A DNA stretch of 64,000 nt from Halobacteriovorax sp. GB3. Its GTDB lineage: Bacteria; Bdellovibrionota; Bacteriovoracia; Bacteriovoracales; Bacteriovoracaceae. The stretch lies in contig NZ_JAQSLN010000003.1 of the NCBI RefSeq assembly GCF_028649655.1, forward strand, positions 248,001-312,000, read 5' to 3'. A model generated the notes under the pieces. That model was not told where the DNA came from. It did not search any database and worked only from the letters and a program-made list of their open reading frames with translations. Shown here piece after piece: positions 34,659 through 43,646 of this stretch. The first letter of the stretch is position 1. Each line of letters opens with the position of its first letter. A program made the translations under genes and the position numbers.

Positions 34659-36040
34659 TGCTTCACTTGATTGATCTTAAGGCCCGCGTCTTAAATGCTA
34701 TTCGCGACCTAAGTAAAGAGAGTTTTGACGAGTCTTTTCTAAAGAAGATTAAGGCCAATGAATACATCAGCATTGATCTTCCTCTAGCAAATCTTGATCT
34801 TATTGAGCTAACTCAATTTGCGAAGGCTTCTCCTCGTATGTTCTTTAAACAAAGAGGCTTCGATCAAGGATCGAGAAAAGAAGTTCTAGGACTTGGTTCA
34901 AATATAACATTCACTAAAAAAAGTGATTATAATAAAATTCTCGATATCACTGAGAAGTGCTCAAAGATTCACATTATTGGAGCGCAACGTTTTGATACAA
35001 ACTCAAGTCGCGACACTGAATGGGGCGATCTTGGCGAATGTTTTTTCTTTGTACCAAAAGTTTGTCTCATTAAAGAAGCTGAATCGACACTTGCACGCAT
35101 TCAATTTCCAAAGAAAATTTTAAGTAATCCAAGAGAGAAGGCTAAATACTCCTTCGCTCTTAACCACTGCTTAGAATTTGAAACACATGAAGACATTATT
35201 GAAAGAAGAAGCCCTTCTACACTTGAAGTAATAGAGACCCCAGGCAAACAAACTTGGGATCACATGATCTCAACAAGCCTTGATTTTTTTACAAGAGATA
35301 ATCTCGACAAGGTAGTGTTAGCGAGAAAAAAAATTGTTATTTGTAACGATCAAGTAAACTCTCTCACTCTTTTAAAAGAGCTTCATGAAAAGGCCAATGA
35401 AAGCTATTTAGGCTTTATCCAAATAGATGAACAAAGATCATTCTTAACTCTAACTCCTGAGAGACTCTTTCTAAAAGAACATCACTCTTTAAAAATTGAC
35501 TCTATCGCAGGAACGAGAAAGAGAAGTCCAAACGAAGCAGAGGACAAACTTCTTGAGAACGATCTTAAGAGTTCGCCAAAAGAAATCAAGGAACACCGTT
35601 TAGTAACGAATACAATAAAAATGAAGATGCAAAACTTAGGTCTAAGACCTGAAGTTAAGCAAATTGAAGAAGTCCTCAAACTTCATTACGTACAACATAT
35701 TCATTCAAAGGTTGAAGCCTACACAACAAAGAAGGATAACTTTGCTGTGCTCATTAATACATTTCACCCTACTCCTGCTGTTGGTGGACTGCCAGGTCAA
35801 AAGGCCCTAAGTCTTATCAATGAGCTAGAGCCTTTTGATCGTGGCCTCTATGCAGCACCGATGGGATATATAAGTGGTGATTCGACAGAATTTGCCGTGG
35901 CCATCCGATCGGCCCTTTTTGAAAATGATCGCATTCATATCTACGGCGGAGCAGGAATTGTTACAGGCTCAAATTCTGAACAAGAATGGGAAGAGACAGG
36001 CATAAAGATGAATCACTTCATCTCCTATCTCCAAAGTTAA
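34658..36040 (+). CDS. menF: Isochorismate synthase
   Basis: Converts chorismate to isochorismate, the first committed step to menaquinone. 460 residues with the chorismate-utilising C-terminal domain: VVLARKKIVI, the SIAGTRKRSP block, the EHRLVTNTIK segment, FHPTPAVGGLPG, and YGGAGIVTGSN near the end with Mg-binding acidic residues. The lysine of VVLARKK is the position expected in isochorismate synthases. The first base of its ATG is shared with the menG stop, so translation is coupled. Confidence 0.93.
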   Translation: MLHLIDLKARVLNAIRDLSKESFDESFLKKIKANEYISIDLPLANLDLIELTQFAKASPRMFFKQRGFDQGSRKEVLGLGSNITFTKKSDYNKILDITEKCSKIHIIGAQRFDTNSSRDTEWGDLGECFFFVPKVCLIKEAESTLARIQFPKKILSNPREKAKYSFALNHCLEFETHEDIIERRSPSTLEVIETPGKQTWDHMISTSLDFFTRDNLDKVVLARKKIVICNDQVNSLTLLKELHEKANESYLGFIQIDEQRSFLTLTPERLFLKEHHSLKIDSIAGTRKRSPNEAEDKLLENDLKSSPKEIKEHRLVTNTIKMKMQNLGLRPEVKQIEEVLKLHYVQHIHSKVEAYTTKKDNFAVLINTFHPTPAVGGLPGQKALSLINELEPFDRGLYAAPMGYISGDSTEFAVAIRSALFENDRIHIYGGAGIVTGSNSEQEWEETGIKMNHFISYLQS

Positions 36041-36063
36041 TCTCCTTTCCAAAGAGAAATGCT

Positions 36064-37797
36064 ATGAAGAACTTTGAAAACATTAATCGTCTCTGGTGTG
36101 CCCTCATTGTGGAATCACTCACGCGCCAAGGAATCACTGATTTCTATGTTGCCCCTGGCATGAGAAATGCACCAATGATTGCGGCCATCACATATAATTC
36201 AAAGGCCAATATAATTGAGGGTATCGATGAAAGATCTCTCTCATACAGAGCTCTTGGTTATTCGAAAGCAACCAATCGAGCTGCCTGTTTAGTTTGTACT
36301 TCAGGTACGGCCATGGCCAATTTCTATCCGGCCTTCATTGAAGCAAAAAGAGATAAGCTTCCCCTTATCGTCATCTCTTCAGATAGACCAAAAGAGCTCT
36401 CGCTCGTTGATGCTAACCAAACCATTGACCAGCAAAATCTATTTGGAAAATACTCACTGTATAATCTTAACCTTGATGCACCAAGTGACTCTTTTCCAGT
36501 TTCTGCGCTGACAAAAGCAATTGATCAACTAGTTCACAGAGCACATGCTCCTATTTTTGGACCGGTACATTTAAACCTTCCTCTTAGAGAGCCTCTCGAT
36601 AAAACGAAGGGACCTATTGGAGAAACGTTTAAAAAGCATGCTCAGTCCTATTTTGAAAACGATTCCCTTGAAACGACTTATCACAAAAACTATCTCACAG
36701 TTGATGATTCGGCCGTTAATTTATTAAAAGAGAAAATTCAAAGAGCGAACTCTCCTCTTTTTATTGTTGGAAAAAATACGGCCAAGGCCAAAAATGAAAT
36801 TCGATCTTTTTTCGAAGAGAATCAATTTGATGCATTCTTCGATGTTTCAAGCTCAGTGAAATATCTCTTTCCATTGAAATCAATGGAGAGGACAAGAGGT
36901 ATTCCCAGCATGGATCACCCAGAGGTCTATGAATACTTTAACACTCACCTGCCCGATTTAATCATCCATTTAGGAGGGCGTTTAACAGGTAAGCACTACT
37001 ATCGATATCTAAAAGAAAATCCGCAAATTGAATCAATTCTTATTAGTGAATCAATGGATTTAGAAGATACCGGTTTTTCTTATCATGAACGCTATGAGTG
37101 TGAATTAGGAAGTTTTCTTTCCTTATTAAGAAAAGAACTCACTTATTCTCATCAAGAAAAAGAATCATGCCCTTGGATAAATTTTGTCGAAACAAAAAGA
37201 GAGCTCATTGAAAATGGCCCTCTAAGTTTTCCATCGATCAGTAAAACACTCATTGAACAAATCCCAAGTAAGGAATCCGTTTTTATCGCCAATAGCACGG
37301 CCATTCGATCTTTTGACAGCTTCATTCATCCAAGTGAGAAAAAAGAATTACAAATTTTTTGCAATCGAGGCGTAAGTGGCATAGAAGGAATGGTAAGTAC
37401 AACCCTTGGAATTAGTGATGCTCTTGAAAAAGAAGTCACTCTCGTTACAGGAGATGTCAGCTTATTTCACGATTTAAACGCCCTTCATTATTTCAAAGAG
37501 CATAAAAAAAACAACTTAATTATTTTAGTTAATAACAAAGGTGGCGGAATTTTCACTCTCTTGCCAATTGCAAGTGAAAAAGAAATTCTTGCGCCAATGA
37601 TCACAGAGCACAATATTAATTTTGGGGCCATCTGTAGCGCCTTTGGTATTCAATATAAGAAAGTTCAAACATCAAATGAATACTCTCAAGCACTCAACAA
37701 TTACTATGAGGACAAAGAAAAAACACTCATAGAAGTAGTCCTCGATAATAATGAGAACATCGAAGTGTACAAGAAGTTAAAAACGGTAAAATTATAA
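36064..37797 (+). CDS. menD: SEPHCHC synthase (MenD)
   Basis: Thiamine-diphosphate enzyme joining 2-oxoglutarate (minus CO2) to isochorismate. 577 residues. The N-terminal pyrimidine-binding part has FYVAPGMRNAP, GIDERSLSYRALGYSKA and CTSGTAMANFYPA; the C-terminal cofactor domain has TGDVSLFHDLNAL (GDx metal motif) and NNKGGGIFTLLP. The start is ATG 36064; the longer frame opens inside menF. Followed by menA after eight bases. Confidence 0.95.
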   Translation: MKNFENINRLWCALIVESLTRQGITDFYVAPGMRNAPMIAAITYNSKANIIEGIDERSLSYRALGYSKATNRAACLVCTSGTAMANFYPAFIEAKRDKLPLIVISSDRPKELSLVDANQTIDQQNLFGKYSLYNLNLDAPSDSFPVSALTKAIDQLVHRAHAPIFGPVHLNLPLREPLDKTKGPIGETFKKHAQSYFENDSLETTYHKNYLTVDDSAVNLLKEKIQRANSPLFIVGKNTAKAKNEIRSFFEENQFDAFFDVSSSVKYLFPLKSMERTRGIPSMDHPEVYEYFNTHLPDLIIHLGGRLTGKHYYRYLKENPQIESILISESMDLEDTGFSYHERYECELGSFLSLLRKELTYSHQEKESCPWINFVETKRELIENGPLSFPSISKTLIEQIPSKESVFIANSTAIRSFDSFIHPSEKKELQIFCNRGVSGIEGMVSTTLGISDALEKEVTLVTGDVSLFHDLNALHYFKEHKKNNLIILVNNKGGGIFTLLPIASEKEILAPMITEHNINFGAICSAFGIQYKKVQTSNEYSQALNNYYEDKEKTLIEVVLDNNENIEVYKKLKTVKL

Positions 37798-37805
37798 GAG
37801 GATAT

Positions 37806-38684
37806 ATGAGTAAAACTCAGGCCTGGCTTTTGGCCTCAAGACCAAAAACGTTATTTGCTGCAGCTTCACCTGTCATACTTGCAGCGGCTGCAGCGTATTA
37901 TGACAATAAGACTCTTCCCGCACTCATCTTTTTTCTAACGATCATCTGCGCTGTCCTCTTACAAATTGCCAGTAATCTTATCAATGATTATTACGATGGT
38001 ATTCGAGGACTCGATGACGAAGATAGACTTGGGCCAACTCGTGTTACAAGTTCAAATCTTCTAAGTTCTAACGAGGTTAAAAAAGGCTGTCTCTTTGTTA
38101 TGACATTAGCACTCCTAGTTGGAATCTATCTCATGATTCAAGGGGGGCTTCCTATTGTAGTCATCGGCCTTAGCTCGCTCTTTTTTGCCTGGGCCTATAC
38201 TGGTGGACCTTTTCCACTAAGTTACTACGGGCTTGGTGAAGTTTTTGCTTTTCTCTTTTTTGGACCAATCGCACTTTGGGGTGCAGGTTATCTTTTTGGA
38301 TCGACCAATCACGAGCTGCTTTTAACTCTAGGATTAGGTCCAGGATTTATCTCTGCAACGATTATGGGAATTAATAATCTTCGTGATCTTTATAGTGACA
38401 AGAAAAAGGGTAAGAAAACCATTGCAACTTTTTTAGGAGAAAAGAAAGCACGCCTTTTCACGGTAGGACTTGCTTGGGTTTCTAGCTTTGTTCCTTTTAT
38501 GGTTTATGCAAGACTACAAAAGAACTCAGTGCTAATTGCAACGCTTCTCTTTTATGCCTTTATTCTCGTATGGAATCATATTCTTACTAAGCCTATAGAT
38601 AAGAAGTTAAACGATTGCCTGGCCAATACGGGGAAATATCTCTTTTTCTTTTGCTTAGTCCTCTCTGCTGGACTGGTTTTTTAA
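37806..38684 (+). CDS. menA: 1,4-dihydroxy-2-naphthoate polyprenyltransferase
   Basis: Integral membrane UbiA-type prenyltransferase attaching the isoprenoid tail to dihydroxynaphthoate. 292 residues, eight to nine hydrophobic segments. The first Asp-rich motif is NLINDYYDGIRGLDDED with TRVTSSNLLS after it, as in MenA; the second is NNLRDLYSDKKKGKKTIAT. SD AGAGGA precedes the ATG. It uses the diphosphate probably produced by the divergently encoded polyprenyl synthase. Confidence 0.95.
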   Translation: MSKTQAWLLASRPKTLFAAASPVILAAAAAYYDNKTLPALIFFLTIICAVLLQIASNLINDYYDGIRGLDDEDRLGPTRVTSSNLLSSNEVKKGCLFVMTLALLVGIYLMIQGGLPIVVIGLSSLFFAWAYTGGPFPLSYYGLGEVFAFLFFGPIALWGAGYLFGSTNHELLLTLGLGPGFISATIMGINNLRDLYSDKKKGKKTIATFLGEKKARLFTVGLAWVSSFVPFMVYARLQKNSVLIATLLFYAFILVWNHILTKPIDKKLNDCLANTGKYLFFFCLVLSAGLVF

Positions 38685-38691
38685 AAGACCT

Positions 38692-39621
38692 ATGACTCAT
38701 TTAAGATTTAAAGAAATTGATTCACTTCTCTTTAAAAATCCAATGACCATTGGTAAAAAAGTTCTAACTGAAAAAGAGTTTCTTCGCTTTGAATTTGATC
38801 ATAAAGACGGAGTTTTAATGGGTGAACTCTCCTCTCTTGAAGGACTTCACACTAAAGGCCTTAAAGATCTAATAGAAGAACTGGGGCAACTTTCAAAGGA
38901 AGAACTTTATCAACTCGATGAATTATCAATCAGTGAATTAGATGTGAGTTGCCAATTAAAAGTCGCTCTCCAATGCTGCTTTTTATTTCAAAGAAAAGAG
39001 CGCTATACAAATATTCCCATTCAAATTAACTCTCTTCATGTTCCAGGTTTTAATAATAAAGAGCTCCTAAAGGCCAAAAGAATAAAAGTAAAAATTGGTC
39101 GCGATGAACTTGAAAAAGAGATTCACGACATCAACCAAATCATAGAAAATTGCTCTAAGGACACGCTCTTGCGTTTAGATGCCAATCGATCACTTTCTAA
39201 GAGACAGCTTGAACAATTTTGGAATGGAATTACTAAGAAAGAGTTTATTGAATACTTTGAAGAACCATTGTCTAATTTTGAAGAACTTTTTGCCATAAAC
39301 GATATCCCTATTGCACTTGATGAAAATCTAGAGAAATCTCTTCGTGAAAAGAGAATCCCCTCTCAAGTGACAAGTTTTGTCGTAAAGCCAGGGCTTAATT
39401 TCGATCTTAAACAAATTAAAGAGTTGAAAAAAAGTCAAAAAAATATCATTCTCTCCTCCGCCTTTGAGGGCCCGTTTACGCTAGCTTGCTACTGCGTTTT
39501 TATCCATGAAAACGAAGAGTTAAAAGGTCAGTTTCATGGACTCGATACGATGAGCGCCTTTTTCATTCAAGAAAACCTATTTACGCGTACAACATGTGGG
39601 TCAATTTTTCTTATTCCATGA
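38692..39621 (+). CDS. menC: o-succinylbenzoate synthase
   Basis: Enolase-superfamily dehydratase in menaquinone synthesis. 309 residues and divergent, but the catalytic set is in place: Lys pair in RIKVKIGRD, metal ligands in RLDANRS, YFEEPL and ALDENL, and the second base Lys in FVVKPGLN. The N-terminal capping domain is short. Last gene of the men cluster. menB, menE and menH are not in the cluster, so that part of the pathway must be encoded elsewhere. Confidence 0.87.
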   Translation: MTHLRFKEIDSLLFKNPMTIGKKVLTEKEFLRFEFDHKDGVLMGELSSLEGLHTKGLKDLIEELGQLSKEELYQLDELSISELDVSCQLKVALQCCFLFQRKERYTNIPIQINSLHVPGFNNKELLKAKRIKVKIGRDELEKEIHDINQIIENCSKDTLLRLDANRSLSKRQLEQFWNGITKKEFIEYFEEPLSNFEELFAINDIPIALDENLEKSLREKRIPSQVTSFVVKPGLNFDLKQIKELKKSQKNIILSSAFEGPFTLACYCVFIHENEELKGQFHGLDTMSAFFIQENLFTRTTCGSIFLIP

Positions 39622-39673
39622 ATTCAAATATATCCTAAGATATAATAAGGCCAAACTTAACAAAGGAAACGAC

Positions 39674-39901
39674 ATGAAATTAACAACACTTCTCTTTGCT
39701 GGAATGCTTGTACTTTCAACATCTTGTTCACATTTTGGTGGAAAGCACTGTAATAAAGACAAGAAACAATGCTCTTCAAAGCAATGTAAAATGAAGAAAG
39801 AAAAATGTGCCAAGGCGAAAAAAGACGGGAAACAGTGTAGTCTAGAAAAGAAGAAAGACTGCTGTAAGGGTGAAAAAAAGGCAGATTCTAAGAAGTCTTA
39901 A
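39674..39901 (+). CDS. Small Cys/Lys-rich lipoprotein
   Basis: 75 residues with a lipoprotein signal (lipobox LSTSC, lipidated C18) and eight further cysteines in a Lys-rich tail, ending in KKADSKKS. The spacing (HC, QC, QC, KC, QC, CC) has no simple zinc-finger pattern. A metal- or thiol-active envelope peptide is possible but not shown. It starts 53 bases after menC at an ATG with AAAGGAA upstream. No family recognised. Confidence 0.68.
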   Translation: MKLTTLLFAGMLVLSTSCSHFGGKHCNKDKKQCSSKQCKMKKEKCAKAKKDGKQCSLEKKKDCCKGEKKADSKKS

Positions 39902-39976
39902 TCAATTCCTTACAAATGACCTATCAAGTTTGTCAGTCTTTTGCCGATAAGATGAATAATTCATCAGGAGAGCAAC

Positions 39977-40132
39977 ATGAAAAAAACACTATCTGTCTTC
40001 TTTTTCTTAGCACTGGCAACTTTAGCATCTTGTTCTACAACGAATAGGAAACCAGCATCTTCATGTGAGGAACCCTATTTTGTCGATCAATACCACTATT
40101 TTGATCAATACGAACGCTGTAACGGTTATTAA
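39977..40132 (+). CDS. Very small lipoprotein
   Basis: 51 residues read directly from the sequence: signal MKKTLSVFFFLALATLASCS with lipobox LASC, then a short Tyr/Asp/Gln-rich tail with two more cysteines (YFVDQYHYFDQYERC). AGGAGAG precedes the ATG by six bases and a strong terminator follows, so it is likely a real gene. Possibly co-transcribed with the Cys/Lys-rich lipoprotein 75 bases upstream. Function unknown. Confidence 0.65.
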   Translation: MKKTLSVFFFLALATLASCSTTNRKPASSCEEPYFVDQYHYFDQYERCNGY

Positions 40133-40139
40133 GAAATAC

Positions 40140-40164
40140 GGGGCCATAAGGCCCCATTTTTTTT
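40140..40164 (+). terminator. Rho-independent terminator
   Basis: GGGGCC, ATAA loop, GGCCCC, then A and eight T. Confidence 0.93.
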
Positions 40165-40297
40165 CTCTCAGATTGTAAGAAGTCCACAAATCCTTGCAAT
40201 TTCCAATCTTTATAGAATCCTAACAAAACAATTCATGGCCAAACTAAAGACACTCTGGTAAATCCGAGGGGCACTATCAACTTTCCTGGGAGACACC

Positions 40298-41521
40298 GTG
40301 AAACATTTGGCTTCTTTATTAGCGCTTCTTTCTGTAAGTACTTCTGTACTTGCAACTGACTTTGACGTTAAGGGCTTTATCGTTATTGATGCACTAAGCG
40401 TATCAAAACAAAAAAAGTTCGACACAGACAACAGAAACCTAACTGAAACAAAAAAAGACATTGAAGAAGTCTCAACTGAAATCATCACACTCGACTTAAA
40501 ATTCTATTTCCGTCACGAAGACTGGTCAGCAAAAATTAAGCTTGATCTCGATGGCGATCTCTCTGAAAGAAATAACATCTACGAAGAAGCACTAATTAGC
40601 TGGCGTCCACAAAAGAACTTCAAGCTCTCAGCAGGTAAAGGAAAAGTTCCTTTTCACCAAATGCACTTTGGGGCCGCAAGACCAACTTATATCGATGGTG
40701 GATCGATCCTTAATTCTTCAAACTCTTGGAGAGATCAAGATAAGAAAATCCTTTTTACTGTTCAAAACGGAAGTTACAGATCAGGTTTTATTAACCAATT
40801 CACATACTACGGGAACTCTCTTTCTCCACTTTACACAAGAGAAGATGGGCCAGACTTTGGACGTGATAACTTCGGTACAATTAGCTACGAAACAACTGAT
40901 ACACTGGACAATAAAAAACAAAGAGGTTTTGCCAACAAATTCACTTACACACCTGCTTATGGTGTAAAGTACTCTATCGCTGGTATCTACCTTTGGCGTG
41001 ATATCGATCCGCACGCAGACTGGGCCCTAGATATCGCTATGACTGATGCAAATGATGAAAGAGAAATCTGGTTTGAATATATGTTTGGATTTGTTTCAAA
41101 GCACGAAAACGATCGCTTCACAGCTAAAAAGCAATGGGAACAATACATTCAATTAGGTTACGAATATCGCTTCAACGAAACATTCTCTGTAGCAACAAGT
41201 GCTTCAGCTATTCTTGTTAAGGCCCTTGCTCACGATAAAGGTGATTACTCAACAGCAGATGCGAGAGATGGTGGTTCTGGTCAAGGCGATTACAACAATG
41301 GACAGATCTTTAAAAAGAATAACTACATGCTAGAAGCGGCACTTAAGTGGAGACTCGCTAAGAGAGTAAACTTTAAGTTAGGTCTAACACATGAGAGAAA
41401 AAGTGTGGAAGAGCCTCGCTTTCCAGGAGCAAGATCACAATCTAGCTATACACGTGAAGTTGTAGAGAAAGGTTGGGAACACGCTTGGCAAATTAATTCT
41501 GGAATATCTTACTGGTTCTAA
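40298..41521 (+). CDS. Outer-membrane beta-barrel porin-like protein
   Basis: 407 residues: signal peptide (about 1-19, ending VLA), then alternating amphipathic strands throughout and a C-terminal strand ending in SYWF, the aromatic last residue recognised by the BAM machinery. Segments such as EEALISWRPQKNFKLSAGKGKVPFHQ and WRDQDKKILF resemble phosphate-selective porin O/P-type barrels. GTG start at 40298 with GGGAGA upstream; the leader is about 130 bases without other genes. Terminator downstream. A barrel is likely; substrate selectivity is unknown. Confidence 0.8.
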   Translation: MKHLASLLALLSVSTSVLATDFDVKGFIVIDALSVSKQKKFDTDNRNLTETKKDIEEVSTEIITLDLKFYFRHEDWSAKIKLDLDGDLSERNNIYEEALISWRPQKNFKLSAGKGKVPFHQMHFGAARPTYIDGGSILNSSNSWRDQDKKILFTVQNGSYRSGFINQFTYYGNSLSPLYTREDGPDFGRDNFGTISYETTDTLDNKKQRGFANKFTYTPAYGVKYSIAGIYLWRDIDPHADWALDIAMTDANDEREIWFEYMFGFVSKHENDRFTAKKQWEQYIQLGYEYRFNETFSVATSASAILVKALAHDKGDYSTADARDGGSGQGDYNNGQIFKKNNYMLEAALKWRLAKRVNFKLGLTHERKSVEEPRFPGARSQSSYTREVVEKGWEHAWQINSGISYWF

Positions 41522-41535
41522 TTATACATTTCCTT

Positions 41536-41563
41536 AGGCCACTCTTAAGAGTGGCCTCTTTTC
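41536..41563 (+). terminator. Rho-independent terminator after the porin gene
   Basis: Eleven-base perfect stem AGGCCACTCTT/AAGAGTGGCCT followed by CTTTTC. Confidence 0.85.
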
Positions 41564-41663
41564 TTCCCGCTCTTTTTTCCCTATCTCATTTTCTCAATAA
41601 AAAAATTTAATTCTATTGTAAAATACCGAAAGTAGAGAAATAAAATTAAAAATAGAGGGAATC

Positions 41664-43613
41664 ATGTCACTTCAGGGAAAGTCTTTAAAATTTAAAATCC
41701 TATTTAGCGTCATCGTTGGAATATTTATTCTTGCGGGATTGGTTATTTCAATTTCAGGAAAAATAAATCATGACCTCGCTTTTGAAAAGGCCGTGGCCGT
41801 TGCTGAGAGTAATGCCAGAGAAAGTAATAGAGAAATTGAAAAGATTCTTAATGAGAATATGAAAACCATGAAAAACCTTGCCCATACAATGGAGGCCGTT
41901 GTTAGCAAGGAAAATAATATGACCATGTCCCGTCACTCGGCCATTGATCTTTTGAAGAAGATCATTACAGAGCACGAATACCTTGTCGGATCTTATGTTG
42001 GATTTGAAGCAAATCAATATATCGACGAAGATAGCTTGTGGATTGGAAAAGAAGGGAATCAAGAAACAGGACGCTTCACTCCCTATTGGAATAAGGCCTC
42101 TGATGGAAAACTCGCCTTTAGTTCTCTAAGTGATTTTTCAGGAGAATGGTATCAAAAACCAAAAGCAACGCTAAAAGAAGTCTTCTCTGAACCGGCCGTC
42201 TATCCTATTCAAGGCGTAGATGTTCTTATGACTTCATTAACGGTTCCCATCATAAATGAAGGAAAGTTCGTCGGTCTTGCTGGTGGTGATATTGCTCTTA
42301 ACGATCTTCAAAAAATTACAGATAAAATTGATCTCTATGAAGGTCAAGGGAAGATGCTCATTATAAGTGCAAAAGGAATCATTGCCGGAAAGACAAAACA
42401 AAAAGATTTAGTTGGGAAAGACATTATAAAAACAAATCCGATCTATAAAAAAATCTTTGAAACACTGACTAAGAATAGAAATAAAACATATATTCATGAG
42501 ACAGAAAAGTTTCTACGCGTATTTCAACCAATCAGTCTTGGAGCGAATAATAATCCTTGGTATACAGAGATTGAAATCCCAAAAAGTATTATCAATAAAG
42601 AAATTGTCGCTTCAACAATTAAACTGGTGGCCATCGGTTTAATTCTTGCTATCGCAATTACAATTGTTATTTGGCTTATTATCAATAAGAGTTACGTGAA
42701 ACTCATCGTTGTTGAAAAGCAACTTGGCGATACTGTTCAAGTAACGAATAGAAACTCAGTTAAGCTTCAACAAAGTTCAGAGAGTGTAGCCAGCTCAGCG
42801 ACAGAACAAGCAAGCTCAATTCAAGAAACGGTTTCAACTCTCGATGAAATCAATGCCATGGCACAAAAAAGTGCGCTAGGAGCAAAATCCTCTTCAGATA
42901 AGGCCGATGAGAATTTAAAGATTACAAATGAAGGAAAGGAATCTATCGAAGAAATGATTCACGTAATTGAAGACATCCGCCTTAGTAACGATCAAGTCGT
43001 TAAACAAATTGAAAATAGTAATAATGAGTTTCAAAGAATTATTACCATTATTAATGAGATCTCTCAAAAAGCACAAGTCATCAATGATATCGTATCACAG
43101 ACAAAGCTTCTAAGCTTTAATGCCTCAGTCGAAGCCGCCAGGGCCGGTGAGCAAGGAAAAGGTTTTGCTGTTGTTGCCGAAGAAGTTGGTAACCTCGCTC
43201 AGTCTTCAGGCGATGCGGCCACAGAAATTGGTTCCATGCTTGCTGAAAGTGTTGAAACAGTTCAACGAATTATTAGAGAGACAACTGATCAGGTTAACTC
43301 GCTCATTCAAGAAGGCCAAAAGAAAATTGATCGAGGGGTCAATGTGGCCAATCGCTGTGGTTCGACTTTAGATGTAATTCTTGGCAACGTTGGGGAGATG
43401 ACAGGTGTTATGAGAGAAATTTCGGAGGCCTCTGATGAGCAAGCAACAGGTGTTAATGCCATCACTGATGCCATGAACCTCATTGATACTTCTATCCACG
43501 AAAATTCTACAGTAGCAGAAAATACGGCCAAGCTTTCTACCGAATTAACAGCTCAGGCAAAGAACCTTGAAAAAGCACTCAATGATTTAAAAAGAGAACT
43601 CTACGGAAGATAA
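41664..43613 (+). CDS. Methyl-accepting chemotaxis protein
   Basis: 649 residues. Membrane segments at about 13-30 and 323-346 enclose a periplasmic dCache-type sensor (LVGSYVGFE, FTPYWNKASDGK and EPAVYPIQGVDVLMTSLTVPI are typical dCache stretches). The cytoplasmic part is a long coiled coil whose hairpin tip reads NASVEAARAGEQGKGFAVVA, the highly conserved CheA/CheW contact. I see no clear HAMP domain between the second membrane segment and the signalling coil. No other che genes are nearby. A terminator follows. Confidence 0.93.
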   Translation: MSLQGKSLKFKILFSVIVGIFILAGLVISISGKINHDLAFEKAVAVAESNARESNREIEKILNENMKTMKNLAHTMEAVVSKENNMTMSRHSAIDLLKKIITEHEYLVGSYVGFEANQYIDEDSLWIGKEGNQETGRFTPYWNKASDGKLAFSSLSDFSGEWYQKPKATLKEVFSEPAVYPIQGVDVLMTSLTVPIINEGKFVGLAGGDIALNDLQKITDKIDLYEGQGKMLIISAKGIIAGKTKQKDLVGKDIIKTNPIYKKIFETLTKNRNKTYIHETEKFLRVFQPISLGANNNPWYTEIEIPKSIINKEIVASTIKLVAIGLILAIAITIVIWLIINKSYVKLIVVEKQLGDTVQVTNRNSVKLQQSSESVASSATEQASSIQETVSTLDEINAMAQKSALGAKSSSDKADENLKITNEGKESIEEMIHVIEDIRLSNDQVVKQIENSNNEFQRIITIINEISQKAQVINDIVSQTKLLSFNASVEAARAGEQGKGFAVVAEEVGNLAQSSGDAATEIGSMLAESVETVQRIIRETTDQVNSLIQEGQKKIDRGVNVANRCGSTLDVILGNVGEMTGVMREISEASDEQATGVNAITDAMNLIDTSIHENSTVAENTAKLSTELTAQAKNLEKALNDLKRELYGR

Positions 43614-43616
43614 GAG

Positions 43617-43645
43617 AAAAGGCCCTCATAGAAGGGCCTTTTTTT
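43617..43645. terminator. Bidirectional terminator between chemotaxis receptor and PHB depolymerase genes
   Basis: AAGGCCC / GGGCCTT stem with flanking A and T tracts; the T tract favours the plus strand, the A tract also allows use by the minus-strand operon. Confidence 0.85.
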
Positions 43646-43646
43646 A

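Noticed and set aside
41598-41631. FliA-type promoter (TAAA ... TACCGAAA) before the chemotaxis receptor gene
   Set aside because: The spacing is 22 bases instead of about 15 and the -10 match is partial.
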